Source: Xanthobacteraceae bacterium
Lineage (GTDB): Bacteria; Pseudomonadota; Alphaproteobacteria; Rhizobiales; Xanthobacteraceae
NCBI GenBank assembly: GCA_028282095.1
Contig: JANQIP010000131.1
Coordinates: 1-37,210, forward strand
Direction of reading: 5' to 3'
Length of the DNA stretch: 37,210 nt
In this document: piece after piece, positions 1-8,318 of the stretch
Layout of the letters: the number at the start of each line of letters is the position of its first letter
How positions within the stretch are numbered: the stretch's first letter is position 1
Program-made: the position numbers and the translations under genes
Notes under the pieces: model-generated
The model's input: only the letters and a program-made list of their open reading frames with translations
Database searches by the model: none
Told to the model about the DNA's origin: nothing

Positions 1-84
1 CGTCGTGGCGCCGGCGCGCGCTGCCAGATGGGCATAACGCCGGCGTATCAGCGCCTTGACATGCGTTTCTACCGATGGGGTCAC
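1..84 (-). CDS. possible N-terminal fragment of a gene running off the left edge
   Basis: On the minus strand a frame opens at a GTG (complement of 82-84) and stays open to the window edge, giving about 28 codons that begin (M)TPSVETHVKALIRR. It would start 13 nt after the stop of the metallophosphoesterase on the same strand, which fits a short operon. There is no convincing ribosome binding site and the fragment is too short to assign a family. It could equally be non-coding. Confidence 0.2.
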   Translation of the reverse strand, partial: MTPSVETHVKALIRRRYAHLAARAGATT

Positions 85-97
85 GACCGCGTGCCGG

Positions 98-853
98 TCA
101 GTGGGGCATGTGCTCGGGATTCCAGAAATAGCCGGTGCGGATCATTTTCGCGACACGGTCGCCTTTCTCGATCCAGCAGTTTTCATTATACCTTGCTTGT
201 GACTCGTAGTCATAGTCCACGCGCTTGGTCTCGGCGTGCCATCGGCCCTTTCCCTTGTACTCGACCACGGCATAGGAGGGACGCGGGTCGCCGTCCCAGG
301 ACATACCTACCGCAGCGCAGCATACAATGGTCTGGTCTCCAACCTTGCGGATCGAGGGACCATGGATATGGCCATGCGCCATGATATCTGCCGTCACCCC
401 GCCGATGTGTTTCTTCACTTCTTCGTCGGAATAGCGCAGCGGCAGCGCCGTCGAATCGCCGATCTCCTTCGGCGTCGCATGGAAGATCAGGAACTCATGG
501 CCCGGATCCGGCATGTAACTGAGCGTGAACGGCAAAGTACGCAGATACTTGATCTGATCCTCGGTCATGCGTTCGCGGGTGTCCCTGGCCATTCCCATCA
601 TCCACTCGTGGTGAACGCTCTTCGGCTTCATCCATTCCCAGCGTTTGTCGACGACCCAGAGGTCGAGATTGCCAACGATAACATCGCAGTCGCGGCCACG
701 GATGATGTCCACAATGGCACCTGGGTCGGGACCAAGCATGACGAGATCGCCGGCCATGATCTCCTTGTCGGCCTTTTCTTTCTCAACCTCCCGAAGCACC
801 GCTTCCAACGGCGCAACCTGCGCATGGACATCCGAGTAGAGCACGAATTTCAC
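98..853 (-). CDS. calcineurin-like metallophosphoesterase
   Basis: Predicted cytoplasmic metal-dependent phosphoesterase of about 251 residues; the substrate cannot be inferred. The protein starts directly with the first metal motif (D8-x-H10 in LYSDVHAQ), followed by G35-D36, a GNLD motif at 61-64, H125 and the closing GHIH at 161-164. This is the normal order of the calcineurin-like fold. Position 63 is Leu where classical members have His (GNHD/E); YfcE-like subfamilies also lack that His, so it does not mean the protein is dead. I chose the GTG at 851-853 because it is preceded by GAGGT and places the beta1-DxH motif at the N terminus. The frame stays open to an ATG at 967, but those 38 extra residues look non-homologous. 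No signal peptide or membrane segment is seen. Confidence 0.8.
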   Translation of the reverse strand: MKFVLYSDVHAQVAPLEAVLREVEKEKADKEIMAGDLVMLGPDPGAIVDIIRGRDCDVIVGNLDLWVVDKRWEWMKPKSVHHEWMMGMARDTRERMTEDQIKYLRTLPFTLSYMPDPGHEFLIFHATPKEIGDSTALPLRYSDEEVKKHIGGVTADIMAHGHIHGPSIRKVGDQTIVCCAAVGMSWDGDPRPSYAVVEYKGKGRWHAETKRVDYDYESQARYNENCWIEKGDRVAKMIRTGYFWNPEHMPH

Positions 854-1081
854 GGTGACCTCATAGCTTTGTAATATGCTGGCTCGCGGCGATGACGGGT
901 CGTTAATGGGCGCAAACGGTAATAGGGACGCGTCCGATCCGGTTCCATCATTTATGGTGATACCCATCGCGCTCCATTCGTTGCTACCCTAGAAGCGCGA
1001 TTTCCAGGCCCGGCCGGAAGCGGTGCATGGAAGCGTTCCGGACGGGCTGGAACTGGCCAGCGCCGGCAATACTATGCAGGT

Positions 1082-1160
1082 GTTCAAGCCTTGGTGCCGC
1101 ACGACCGGTGATGCGGCACCAAGGCTTGAGCGCGTCTCATCATGTTGGTGCCGCATCACA
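1082..1160. repeat. palindromic repeat, module G
   Basis: Perfect 18-bp inverted repeat (1084-1101 with 1112-1129) around a 10-nt loop. It is followed at 1142-1160 by a third, partial copy of the arm (TTGGTGCCGCATCACA). A reverse-orientation relative lies at 19692-19746. The stretch 854-1707 holds no convincing gene and is almost entirely repeats: this module, then B, D and the A array. Confidence 0.8.
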
Positions 1161-1174
1161 CAGCATCGGATTAG

Positions 1175-1229
1175 CTAGTGTTCCTTACCTGACGGTCCGG
1201 GGTCGGACCATCAGAGAAGGAAACACTGG
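1175..1229. repeat. palindromic repeat, module B
   Basis: An imperfect palindrome of about 55 bp starting with CTAG. The outer arms are CTAGTGTTCCTT and AAGGAAACAC, and the inner arms are TGACGGTCCG and CGGACCATCA. The three-base internal mismatch (ACC against AGA) makes the element directional; it is inverted relative to the copy at 19625-19680. It runs straight into module D. Confidence 0.8.
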
Positions 1230-1310
1230 TCCGTTCATCCTCGCAAAAGCGGGGAACCAGATGCACTGCCAAAGGGGATTCCCGCTCTCGCGGAAATGAA
1301 CGGAAGGTGG
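1229..1310. repeat. palindromic repeat, module D
   Basis: About 82 bp, nearly identical to 7991-8074: both contain the same 20-nt central stretch from AACCAGATGC through AAAGGGGATT, with flanking GCGGG/CCCGC hairpin arms, and both are followed at once by module A. The outer ends (CCGTTCATCC and GGAATGAACGG-like) are inverted relatives of each other. Confidence 0.85.
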
Positions 1311-1566
1311 AGCATGATCCCGAAAAGTCGGCAGACTTTTCGGACAAGATCATGCGACCAACAATAAGAGATAGAGCATGATCCCGAAAAGTCGGCAGAC
1401 TTTTCGGACAAGATCATGCGACCAACAATAAGAGATAGAGCATGATCCCGAGAAGCTGGCAGACTTTTCGGACAAGATCATGCGACCAACAATAAGAGAT
1501 AGAGCATGATCCCGAGAAGCTGGCAGACTTTTCGGAATAGATCATGCGACAAGACCAGGGAAATAG
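1311..1566 (+). repeat. module A tandem array, four copies, 64-bp period
   Basis: Four head-to-tail copies start at 1311, 1375, 1439 and 1503, an exact 64-bp period. Each unit has the module A hairpin: outer arms GCATGATC and GATCATGC, inner arms CCGAAAAGT and ACTTTTCGG, and a 4-nt bulge ACAA on the right. A linker (GACCAACAATAAGAGATAG) follows. Copies 1 and 2 share one variant (AAAAGTCGG) and copies 3 and 4 another (AGAAGCTGG), suggesting duplication in steps. The last copy is followed by a decayed module I (to about 1600). In 1567-1707 nothing else is recognisable. Confidence 0.9.
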
Positions 1567-1707
1567 CGCACGATTAATCCAGTTTGAATGTATCAAGTTC
1601 TAAGGAAAATTCGGCACGACTGACTCAATCTGAAATCGCGCTTCAGACGTCGGCAAGTGAACCGAGTCGCGTAACCGACATTCTCGCCGGCTTTCGGATG
1701 ATCGCCT

Positions 1708-2721
1708 TCACGCCACGCCCGCACGCAGCAGGTCGTGGAGATGGACAATGCCGATCGGCATGCCACGCTCCATGACGAACACGGCGGTGATCTTCGAGGC
1801 GTTGAGGATCTGCAGCGTCTCGCTCGCGAGTTGCTCCGGCCTCGCGCAGATCGGACTGGCAGTCATCACCTGCTCGACCTTTAGATCGAGCAGGTCGGGA
1901 CGCATGTGACGGCGCAGGTCGCCGTCGGTGATGATGCCGACGAGCCGGCCGCCGGCCTCGGTCACGCCAACGCAGCCGAATCCCTTGGTCGAGATTTCCA
2001 TGATCGCTTGCGACATGCGCTCGCCGCGCTGCACCAGCGGCATGGCCTCGCCCGCATGCATGAGATCGCGGGTGAAGGTGAGCGCCGCACCGAGCCGTCC
2101 ACCGGGGTGGAGAATGCGGAAATCGAGCGGCGTGAAACCGCGGCTCTCCAGCAGCGCAATCGCCAAGGCGTGCCCCAGAGCGAGCTGCATCAGCGAGGAG
2201 GTGGTGGGCGCGAGATTGTGCGGACAGGCTTCGCGCGCGGACGGCAGGACGAAAGCGATGTCGGCCGCCTTGCTGAGCGTGCTCGCATCGTCCGACGTCA
2301 TCGCGATCAGCCCGATGCGGAAGCGGCGCGAATAGTCGATCAGATTCTTCAGTTCCACCGTCTCGCCCGACCAGGAGAGCGCCATGATGACGTCGTCGGA
2401 CGTGATCATGCCGAGGTCGCCATGCGCGGCCTCGGCCGGATGCACGAATATCGCCGGCGTTCCCGTCGAAGACAGGGTCGCGGCGAGGCTGTGGGCGACG
2501 TGGCCGGACTTGCCCATCCCGCTGGAGACGACCCGCCCGCGCGCCGACCGGATCATCTCGACCGCCGCGACAAAGGGCGCGCGCAAGCCGTTCTGCAGGG
2601 CGACGGCGAGCGAGCGAATGCCACTGGCCTCCAAGTCGAGCGTGCGCAGACCGGAGTCGATCAGCGCGTCATCCTGCTCGCGGGTCGGTGGATCGGTCGA
2701 ACGCATGGTTTGCTCGGGCAT
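1708..2721 (-). CDS. kdsD: KpsF/GutQ-type sugar-phosphate isomerase (arabinose-5-phosphate isomerase)
   Basis: Predicted to convert D-ribulose 5-phosphate to D-arabinose 5-phosphate, the first committed step to Kdo for lipopolysaccharide; cytoplasmic. About 337 residues, the family length. The N-terminal SIS domain carries SSGMGKSGHVAHSLAATLSS, the catalytic-region HPAEAAHGDLGM, SWSGET and the family signature DFRILHPGGRLG. Two CBS domains follow (GVTEAGGRLVGIITDGDLRR; AVFVMERGMPIGIVHLHDLL). I chose the ATG at 2719-2721 (MPEQT), preceded by a GAGAACGGAA-like purine stretch. A downstream ATG at 2706 and an upstream one at 2793 are possible. It is divergent from the outer-membrane barrel gene and near galU, fitting an envelope role. 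A capsule-linked KpsF paralogue cannot be excluded. Confidence 0.88.
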   Translation of the reverse strand: MPEQTMRSTDPPTREQDDALIDSGLRTLDLEASGIRSLAVALQNGLRAPFVAAVEMIRSARGRVVSSGMGKSGHVAHSLAATLSSTGTPAIFVHPAEAAHGDLGMITSDDVIMALSWSGETVELKNLIDYSRRFRIGLIAMTSDDASTLSKAADIAFVLPSAREACPHNLAPTTSSLMQLALGHALAIALLESRGFTPLDFRILHPGGRLGAALTFTRDLMHAGEAMPLVQRGERMSQAIMEISTKGFGCVGVTEAGGRLVGIITDGDLRRHMRPDLLDLKVEQVMTASPICARPEQLASETLQILNASKITAVFVMERGMPIGIVHLHDLLRAGVA

Positions 2722-2892
2722 TTCCGTTCTCGCTGCTCTTGCGCCGGAAAAGTCCTCAAGCGCGCGCGCCGAGAACGCCGGCGGGCCATTCAAGTGGACG
2801 GCCAGCCGCCTGCCGTCAACCCCCCGTTAACCATGGCTGTTTTACCGTCGTTAACCATAAGTTCCGATCGGTTGGCGTGGAGGACGTCAAGC

Positions 2893-4632
2893 GTGCCGCG
2901 TCGTCTCGCCCCTTTGCTTGCCACGATCGCTGGCTTCAGCGCAGCGTTTTGGTGGGCAATGCTCGTGCCGGCTTTCGGCCAGGGTCTCATCCCTCCCGAC
3001 CTGTTCTCTCCGGAACCCGACGGCGCGGTCCTGGACGCCGACCGCCGCTTCACTCCCGGCACCCTTGCTCCGGCCCCGGATCGTTCCCGCTTCGGCGAAT
3101 TCCCGCCTTTCGGCAGACCTCCGCCCTTCGGCACGCAGCCCGCCTCGGGCGCGGGCGTCACCGGCTTTGATTCAACGAACACGTTTCGCCGCCGGGCCGG
3201 GGAGGAGGCCGAGGCAGCCGAGCTGCGGTTGCGCAGGACCCGGCAGGGCGCCGACCTATCGGTGCCGCAGCAGCCCACGCCGCGCCCCGCGGATACGCTG
3301 GCTCCCGAGCTACCCCCGCGCGGCGAGAATGTGCCGCCGACCGAGATGCTGTTACCGCGGCGCCTCGTGCGCCGCGGCGCCCCCGAAGCTGCGACCATGT
3401 CGCGCCTCAATGTGCCGACAACGATACAGACGGTGCGCCGTTCACGTCCGCCCGCAGAGGACGATCCTTTCGCGCCTGTTGGCATTCGCCTCGGCACTTT
3501 CCGTCTGCGGCCGGCGATCGAGTTCATCGGCGGGCTCGACAGCAACCCACCCCGCGTCGAGGGATTGGCAGGCTCCTCGCTGTTTACCGTGCAACCGGAA
3601 CTTCAGGTGCGCTCCGACTGGGCGCGCCATGCGCTCAATGCCGATCTGCGCGGGAGCTATACTTGGTACAAGCAGAGCTATAACGATCCGCTCGGCGGCT
3701 CGCTTGGAACACCGGCAAGCATCGACCGACCCGAACTCGACTCGCGCGTCAATGGCCGCATCGACGTGAGCAGCCTCAGCCGCGCCGACATCGAGGGCCG
3801 CTTTCTGATTTCCACCGACAACCCCGGAAGCCCCAATGTTCAGGCGGGCCTGCGCCGCTTTCCCTGGGTGACGACGATTGGCGGCACACTCGCCTTCACC
3901 CAGGAGTTCAACCGTTTCGAAATCACCGCTGAGGCCGCTCTCGACGATGTCAAGTACCAGCACTCGGTCCTGGTCGACGGAACATCCACCAGCAATGACG
4001 ATCGCGACTACCACGAATACGCGGGAGAGCTTCGCGCCGGTTATGAACTAAAGCCGGGTTTGGAACCCTTCGTCGAGGCCGGTTTCATCAACAGTATCCG
4101 CGAACTTCCTATCGATCGGTTCGGCTTCGCCCGCACGTCGCATACGCGCTTCGCCAAGATCGGATCGACGATCGAAATCACGGATTTGCTCATCGGAGAA
4201 GTGGCGTTCGGCTATCTGCGGCGGCAATTCAAGGACCCTCGCCTGCCCGTCATGCAGGGGTGGACGGTCGACGGATCGCTGATCTACGAAGCAACGGCGC
4301 TCACCACGGTTACGCTGACGGCGGCAACCACCGCGGACGAGATCACGACGCCGGGAGTCGCCGGGCTCTTCAGTCGCGGCGTCACCGCTCGGATCGATCA
4401 CGACTTCCGGCGCTGGTTGACCGGAACTGTCGAACTCGGCATCGGGCATGACGATTATGTCGGCTCGCCGCGCAGCGATCTGAACTACGCCGTGTCGCTC
4501 TCGATGCTGTACAGGCTCAGCCGCCAAATGCAGCTCAGGGCCGAGGTCCGGCGCGAGTGGCTCCAATCGAATCTGCCGGATCTCAGTTGGAGCGCCGACA
4601 CGGCGCTGCTCGGCCTGCGGCTGCAACGCTAG
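2893..4632 (+). CDS. exported outer-membrane beta-barrel protein (BBP2-like)
   Basis: About 579 residues. I chose a GTG start because GGAGGA lies 8 nt upstream and the product then begins with a typical signal peptide (PRRLAPLLATIAGFSAAFWW, then MLVPAFGQG). The frame is open much further upstream (to 1906), but that part overlaps kdsD antisense and is not credible. After the signal, about 140 residues are rich in Pro and Arg. From about residue 190 the protein alternates hydrophobic and polar residues with many aromatic beta-strand ends (FRLRPAIEFIGGLDSNP, LRGSYTWYKQSY), as in the putative beta-barrel porin 2 family. Proximity to kdsD and galU suggests polysaccharide export or envelope assembly, which is inference. 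The TAG stop sits in CTAG and touches a module A repeat. Confidence 0.8.
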   Translation: MPRRLAPLLATIAGFSAAFWWAMLVPAFGQGLIPPDLFSPEPDGAVLDADRRFTPGTLAPAPDRSRFGEFPPFGRPPPFGTQPASGAGVTGFDSTNTFRRRAGEEAEAAELRLRRTRQGADLSVPQQPTPRPADTLAPELPPRGENVPPTEMLLPRRLVRRGAPEAATMSRLNVPTTIQTVRRSRPPAEDDPFAPVGIRLGTFRLRPAIEFIGGLDSNPPRVEGLAGSSLFTVQPELQVRSDWARHALNADLRGSYTWYKQSYNDPLGGSLGTPASIDRPELDSRVNGRIDVSSLSRADIEGRFLISTDNPGSPNVQAGLRRFPWVTTIGGTLAFTQEFNRFEITAEAALDDVKYQHSVLVDGTSTSNDDRDYHEYAGELRAGYELKPGLEPFVEAGFINSIRELPIDRFGFARTSHTRFAKIGSTIEITDLLIGEVAFGYLRRQFKDPRLPVMQGWTVDGSLIYEATALTTVTLTAATTADEITTPGVAGLFSRGVTARIDHDFRRWLTGTVELGIGHDDYVGSPRSDLNYAVSLSMLYRLSRQMQLRAEVRREWLQSNLPDLSWSADTALLGLRLQR

Positions 4633-4633
4633 A

Positions 4634-4729
4634 GCATGATCCCGAAAAACTGGCAGACTTTTCGGACAAGATCATGCGACCAGGCTGGGAGAAAGGGAGC
4701 TGACTCAATCTGGAGCGATCGCGCTCTGG
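4634..4729 (+). repeat. composite repeat A + linker + I
   Basis: Module A hairpin at 4634-4677 (GCATGATC ... GATCATGC). A purine-rich linker and a module I relative (GACTCAATCTGGAGCGATCGCGCTC) follow up to about 4729. It begins one nucleotide after the TAG stop of the barrel gene. Confidence 0.85.
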
Positions 4730-4737
4730 ACCCCGAA

Positions 4738-5002
4738 TGACCTCTCCCCGCCTGCGGGGAGAGGTCGGATTGTCGAAGCGTCAGCTTCGGCAATCCGGGT
4801 GAGGGGCAAACATGGGCGAGGGCAGATCCTACCAAAACCGAACACACGATCCCAGGACCACGGCGTTGCGCGCTGTCGGATAACGATGGCCTAACAAACG
4901 CGGGTAGTGTGCTTGAAACGACCGCAGGCGCCTTAGCAGCACCGCAGCCCCCTCACCCGCCGCGCTTCGCGCGTCGACCTCTCCCCGCAAGCGGGGAAAG
5001 GT
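4738..5002. repeat. CCTCTCCCC/GGGGAGAGG hairpin repeats (module C)
   Basis: At 4741-4764 there is a perfect hairpin with CCTCTCCCCGC arms, followed at about 4766-4797 by a nested inverted repeat (CGGATTG ... CAATCCG enclosing CGAAGC/GCTTCG). A second relative lies at about 4948-5002 (CCTCACCC ... CTCTCCCCGC/GCGGGGA). The DNA between is non-coding. The next gene on either side is convergent, so these could act as terminators for galU and the barrel gene. Confidence 0.7.
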
Positions 5003-5086
5003 TGTTCCGCGGGCCTGTGACTGGTGTTCGGTCTGCCAAGATTCGACCGCCGCTATCGCGGGAACCGGCGGGACTCGACGGCAGGC

Positions 5087-5965
5087 TCAATCGACGAGCA
5101 TCTCCTTGAGCTTCTGGCGCAGCTTGGGGCCGATATCGGGCTGCGCGAGCGCATAGGCGACATTGGCAACGAGAAAGCCCGTCTTCGATCCGCAGTCGAA
5201 GGCACGGCCTTCGAACTTCACGGCAAAAAAGGCTTGGTTCAGGGCCAACCGGTTCATCGCGTCGGTGAGCTGGATTTCGCCTCCGGCGCCCCAGCTCTGC
5301 GTCTCCAGGAGCTGGAATATCTCGGGCTGCAAGATATAGCGGCCGGTAAGGGTCAGATTCGACGGCGCCCTGCCAGGCGTCGGCTTCTCGATCATCTGGG
5401 TGACCTCGAACGCCTTGCCGACCTGGCGCCCGACGCCGATGACGCCGTATTCGTGCACGCGCTCCGGCGCCATCTCCTCGACAGCGACAAAGTTGGCGAC
5501 CTGATCGATCTCCTGATAGGCGTCGATCATCTGGGCGAGACAGCCGCGTTCGGCCTGAACCAGCACGTCGGGGAGAAGCAACGCAAAGGGCTCCTCGCCA
5601 ACAATGTCACGTGCGCACCAGACGGCATGGCCAAGACCCATCGGCGACTGTTGGCGCGTGAAGCTCGTCTGGCCGGGAACCGGAAGGTCGCGCTCGAGAT
5701 GCTCGAGATCGGCAAAGCGCCGACGTTCCGTCAGCGTGACTTCCAGCTCGTACTGCCGATCGAAATGGTCCTCGATGACCGCCTTGTTGCGGCCCGTCAC
5801 AAAAATGAAATGTTCGATTCCGGCCTCGCGGGCCTCGTCGACGACATGCTGAATCAGCGGCCGGTCGACGACCGGCAGCATTTCCTTGGGGATTGCCTTG
5901 GTCGCCGGCAGGAAGCGCGTGCCGAGACCGGCAACGGGAAGGATGGCTTTGCGAATTTTTTTCAT
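5087..5965 (-). CDS. galU: UTP--glucose-1-phosphate uridylyltransferase
   Basis: Makes UDP-glucose from UTP and glucose 1-phosphate for exopolysaccharide, LPS and glycogen-type sugars; cytoplasmic. 292 residues, normal for GalU. The N terminus carries the nucleotide-binding signature (AILPVAGLGTRFLPATKAIP, then KEMLPVVDRP). The uridylyl and sugar sites follow: QSPMGLGHAVWCA, LLPDVLV with the metal-binding Asp, VEKP-like MIEKPTPG, GRYIL, GGEIQLTDAM and KFEGRAFDCGSKTGF. It starts at the ATG at 5963-5965 (MKKIRKAILP), with only a weak GAGAG upstream. It is convergent with the barrel gene and divergent from the transglycosylase gene. Confidence 0.95.
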   Translation of the reverse strand: MKKIRKAILPVAGLGTRFLPATKAIPKEMLPVVDRPLIQHVVDEAREAGIEHFIFVTGRNKAVIEDHFDRQYELEVTLTERRRFADLEHLERDLPVPGQTSFTRQQSPMGLGHAVWCARDIVGEEPFALLLPDVLVQAERGCLAQMIDAYQEIDQVANFVAVEEMAPERVHEYGVIGVGRQVGKAFEVTQMIEKPTPGRAPSNLTLTGRYILQPEIFQLLETQSWGAGGEIQLTDAMNRLALNQAFFAVKFEGRAFDCGSKTGFLVANVAYALAQPDIGPKLRQKLKEMLVD

Positions 5966-6299
5966 CTCTCGATTCGGGAGCTTGGAGCGGAGAGGGCTTC
6001 GCCTGTAACACCTCCGCTCGAATTGTTCTTTTGTGGTTGCATCGACTGCGGCGAACCGGTCGCAAGTTCCCCGGCAAATGCGTCAGCCTTCGGGATTAAT
6101 GCGGGATTCGCGCGACGAAACCAAGACCTTGGCCGTCGGCCTGCAGGCAACCTTAATCGCCGAATGCTCGCGCTTTTTCGCGGCTTTCGTTAGCGGCGCG
6201 CCAACGCGCCGCGAGGCTGCCCTGGAGCCGCCTCAATTGCGCCTACGGTTCGCGCTGCAATTCTATTGCGAGTCTGGGCGAGCTTTGACGGAACGCGGC
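5966..6299. other. intergenic region between divergent galU and transglycosylase genes
   Basis: 334 bp with no convincing gene; the frames open here are extensions of neighbours. It must hold the promoters of both divergent genes, but I cannot point to clear -35/-10 boxes. A short dyad CCAAG-AC-CTTGG lies at 6121-6132. Confidence 0.4.
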
Positions 6300-7727
6300 A
6301 TGGTCGAGCGATCAAATGGGGCAGGGCAAACCAACAGCATCGATTCGAGCAGGAGGCTCGGCGTTTCAACCATTGCCGCGGCGCTCGCCATCGTGTTCGC
6401 GGCGCCGGCCGTGGCACAGACGGTCGGGGAGCGCTCTCCGCTTCCCGTCCCGCGACCGAGCCAGGCCATTCCAATGACCAGCGCCTCGGCAACCCCGTCG
6501 TCGCCGCCTCGGCGGGCGACATCCGGCACCCGCGAATGGAGCGGAAAGCCCGGCAGCTCCGGTCATCCGCTGATGACGGCCGAAGCCATTCGCAGCGCCG
6601 CCGCGGATTTTCCCGCTTGCATCGAAAGGCTATGGCCCGCGGCGGCACGGCGCGGCGTATCGCGGGCGAGCTATGACAATATGACCGCCGGGCTCACGCC
6701 CGACCTGCGGATCATGGATTTGATGGACGCCCAGCCCGAGTTCACCAAGACCTTTTGGGCCTATCTCGATCTTCTCGTTACCGACGCCAGGATCAAACGG
6801 GGTCGCGAAATCCTCGCGCAGCATGCCGAAATCTTCGCTGCGGTGGAAAGAGCCTATGGCGTCGATCGCTACGTCATCGCGGCCATCTGGGGGATCGAAT
6901 CGAACTACAGCACGGCCATCGGCGAACGGCCGGTGCTGCGCTCGACCGCAACGCTCGCCTGCATCGGGCGCCGCCAGAAGTATTTCCGCGACGAGTTCCT
7001 CGCCGCAATCGAGCTGATCCATCGCGGCGATGTCAGGCCCGACCGGCTGTTCGGCTCCTGGGCCGGCGCGTTCGGGCCGACGCAATTCATGCCGACCTCG
7101 TTCAAGCGCTATGCCGTGGATTTCGACGGCGACGGACGGCGCGACGTCGTCGACTCGGTCCCCGACGTGATCGCCTCAACCGCCAACAATCTCAAGAAGG
7201 ACGGTTGGATCCCCGGCCATACCTGGGGCTACGAGGTCGTGCTGCCGGCACGCTTCGACTATCTGCTCGCCGACCGCTCGCGCAACATGACGCTCGGCGA
7301 GTGGTCGCGCCTCGGCGTTGCGCGCGTCGCCGGCAGGGCATTTCCGCGGCCGAACGACCTTGCTTATCTGCTCGTGCCGGCCGGCGCGAACGGGCCGGCC
7401 TTCCTGATGCTCAAGAATTACCGCGTGATCATGCGATACAACCCGGCGGAAGCCTATGCGCTCGCGATCGGGCATCTCGCCGATCGGTTGCGTGGGTTCG
7501 GGCCGATTGTGCAGGCCTGGCCGCGCCATGAGCGGGCGCTGACCAGCGCCGAGCGGTACGAGTTGCAGGGTCATCTTTACCGCAGGGGCTTCGACATTGG
7601 CGGCAAGCCGGACGGCCTCATCGGCAGACGGTCGCGCGGCGCGATCCGGCGTTACCAGGCCTCCGTCGGGCTCGTTCCGGACGGTTTTCCGAGCGGCGGC
7701 CTGCTTGAGCGGCTGCGCGCGCGCTAG
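6300..7727 (+). CDS. periplasmic lytic murein transglycosylase, MltB family, with peptidoglycan-binding domain
   Basis: Cleaves the MurNAc-GlcNAc bond of peptidoglycan to form 1,6-anhydro ends. About 475 residues from the ATG at 6300. A signal peptide ends near AAPAVAQ (about residue 40), and a Pro/Ser-rich linker follows to about residue 90. The SLT_2/MltB catalytic domain (about 95-400) shows YVIAAIWGIESNYST with the likely catalytic Glu200, then RRQKYF, GSWAGAFGPTQFMPTSF, DFDGDGRRD and STANNLKKDGW. The C terminus (about 410-475) is a PG_binding_1 domain (LYRRGFDIGGKPDGLIG ... AIRRYQASVGLVPDG). There is no lipobox Cys at the signal end, so it is probably soluble rather than a lipoprotein. 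The next gene downstream is an exported SGNH protein. The TAG stop lies in CTAG, 9 nt before a repeat. Confidence 0.92.
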   Translation: MVERSNGAGQTNSIDSSRRLGVSTIAAALAIVFAAPAVAQTVGERSPLPVPRPSQAIPMTSASATPSSPPRRATSGTREWSGKPGSSGHPLMTAEAIRSAAADFPACIERLWPAAARRGVSRASYDNMTAGLTPDLRIMDLMDAQPEFTKTFWAYLDLLVTDARIKRGREILAQHAEIFAAVERAYGVDRYVIAAIWGIESNYSTAIGERPVLRSTATLACIGRRQKYFRDEFLAAIELIHRGDVRPDRLFGSWAGAFGPTQFMPTSFKRYAVDFDGDGRRDVVDSVPDVIASTANNLKKDGWIPGHTWGYEVVLPARFDYLLADRSRNMTLGEWSRLGVARVAGRAFPRPNDLAYLLVPAGANGPAFLMLKNYRVIMRYNPAEAYALAIGHLADRLRGFGPIVQAWPRHERALTSAERYELQGHLYRRGFDIGGKPDGLIGRRSRGAIRRYQASVGLVPDGFPSGGLLERLRAR

Positions 7728-7736
7728 CGATGCGGC

Positions 7737-7822
7737 GCATGATCCGGAAAAGTTGCAGACTTTTCGGACAAGATCATGTGGCAAGTTGAAAAGAAGGGGA
7801 GCGCGATTGGCCGATCTCAAGA
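7737..7822 (+). repeat. composite repeat A + degenerate I
   Basis: Module A hairpin at 7737-7780 (right arm GATCATGTG). A purine-rich linker and a decayed module I (GAGCGCGATTGGCCGATCTC) follow. It lies 9 nt downstream of the transglycosylase stop. Confidence 0.8.
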
Positions 7823-7860
7823 CATCGCGACCGAGCAGGCTGCTGAAATAGGGTTGATAG

Positions 7861-7975
7861 TGCACCTCATCCTTCGAGACGCCCGCTGCGCGGGCTCCTC
7901 AGGATGAGGAATTCCAAAGAGTAACCTCACCCTGAGGAGGGCCGAAAGGCCCGTCTCGAAGGGTGGCTAGCCCTT
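7861..7975. repeat. palindromic repeat, module E
   Basis: Nested inverted repeats: CCTCATCCTTCGAGACG with GCGGGC hairpins, then CTCACCCTGAGGAGGGCC and GGCCCGTCTCGAAGGGTG. The outer CACCTCATCCTTCGAGAC and inner GTCTCGAAGGGTG are inverted relatives. Related sequence occurs around 9999-10060, 10170 and 24430-24740. From 7728 to 8318 there is no gene; the DNA is A-I, E, then D-A-I. Confidence 0.7.
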
Positions 7976-7988
7976 TTTCAGGAGCCTG

Positions 7989-8175
7989 CTAGTCCGTTCG
8001 TCCCCGCGAAAGCGGGGAACCAGATGCACTGCCAAAGGGGATTCCCGCTTTCGCGGGAATGAACGGAAGGTGGAGCATGATCCCCAAAAAGTTGCCAGAC
8101 TTTTCGGACAAGATCATGCGACCAAACAAAGGGAAGGGAGCACGATTGATTCAACTTGAAGCAATCGCGCTCTAA
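7989..8175 (+). repeat. composite repeat D + A + I
   Basis: CTAG at 7989-7992, then module D (to about 8074, nearly identical to 1229-1310), module A (8075-8119), the linker CGACCAAACAAAGGGAAGGG and a well-preserved module I (about 8136-8174: AGCACGATTGATTCAACTTG then AAGCAATCGCGCTCT). This is the clearest full-length D-A-I composite in the window. Confidence 0.85.
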
Positions 8176-8318
8176 TTGCGCGGGCTAACGTTCTCGCAAT
8201 AATGTTGCAAGGCGGCCGCTGACCGCGCGGCCGATTTGTGGTATGGAAGGTAGCTTGGCCGTGCCCGTGGCGGTTCATGCCGGCGCACCTGCGGAGAGCG
8301 GTCCAACAGGTCTCGACA

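Noticed and set aside
60..63. YfcE-like metallophosphoesterase judged inactive because GNHD reads GNLD
   Set aside because: Related active subfamilies also lack this His, so loss of activity is not supported (coordinates refer to protein residues in the metallophosphoesterase).
28..384. 118-codon plus-strand frame at the left end
   Set aside because: Overlaps the metallophosphoesterase on the opposite strand; Arg/Ser-rich without a domain.
1027..1299. 90-codon frame in the intergenic stretch after the metallophosphoesterase
   Set aside because: Composed entirely of repeat modules G, B and D.
1311..1566. CRISPR array
   Set aside because: The regular 64-bp period comes from whole-unit tandem duplication; there are no unique spacers and no cas genes.
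1906..2892. N-terminal extension of the barrel protein by about 329 codons
   Set aside because: It lies antisense to kdsD, while the GTG at 2893 has a strong GGAGGA and a signal peptide.
5024..6193. 389-codon plus-strand frame opposite galU
   Set aside because: Antisense to a textbook galU; no recognisable motif.
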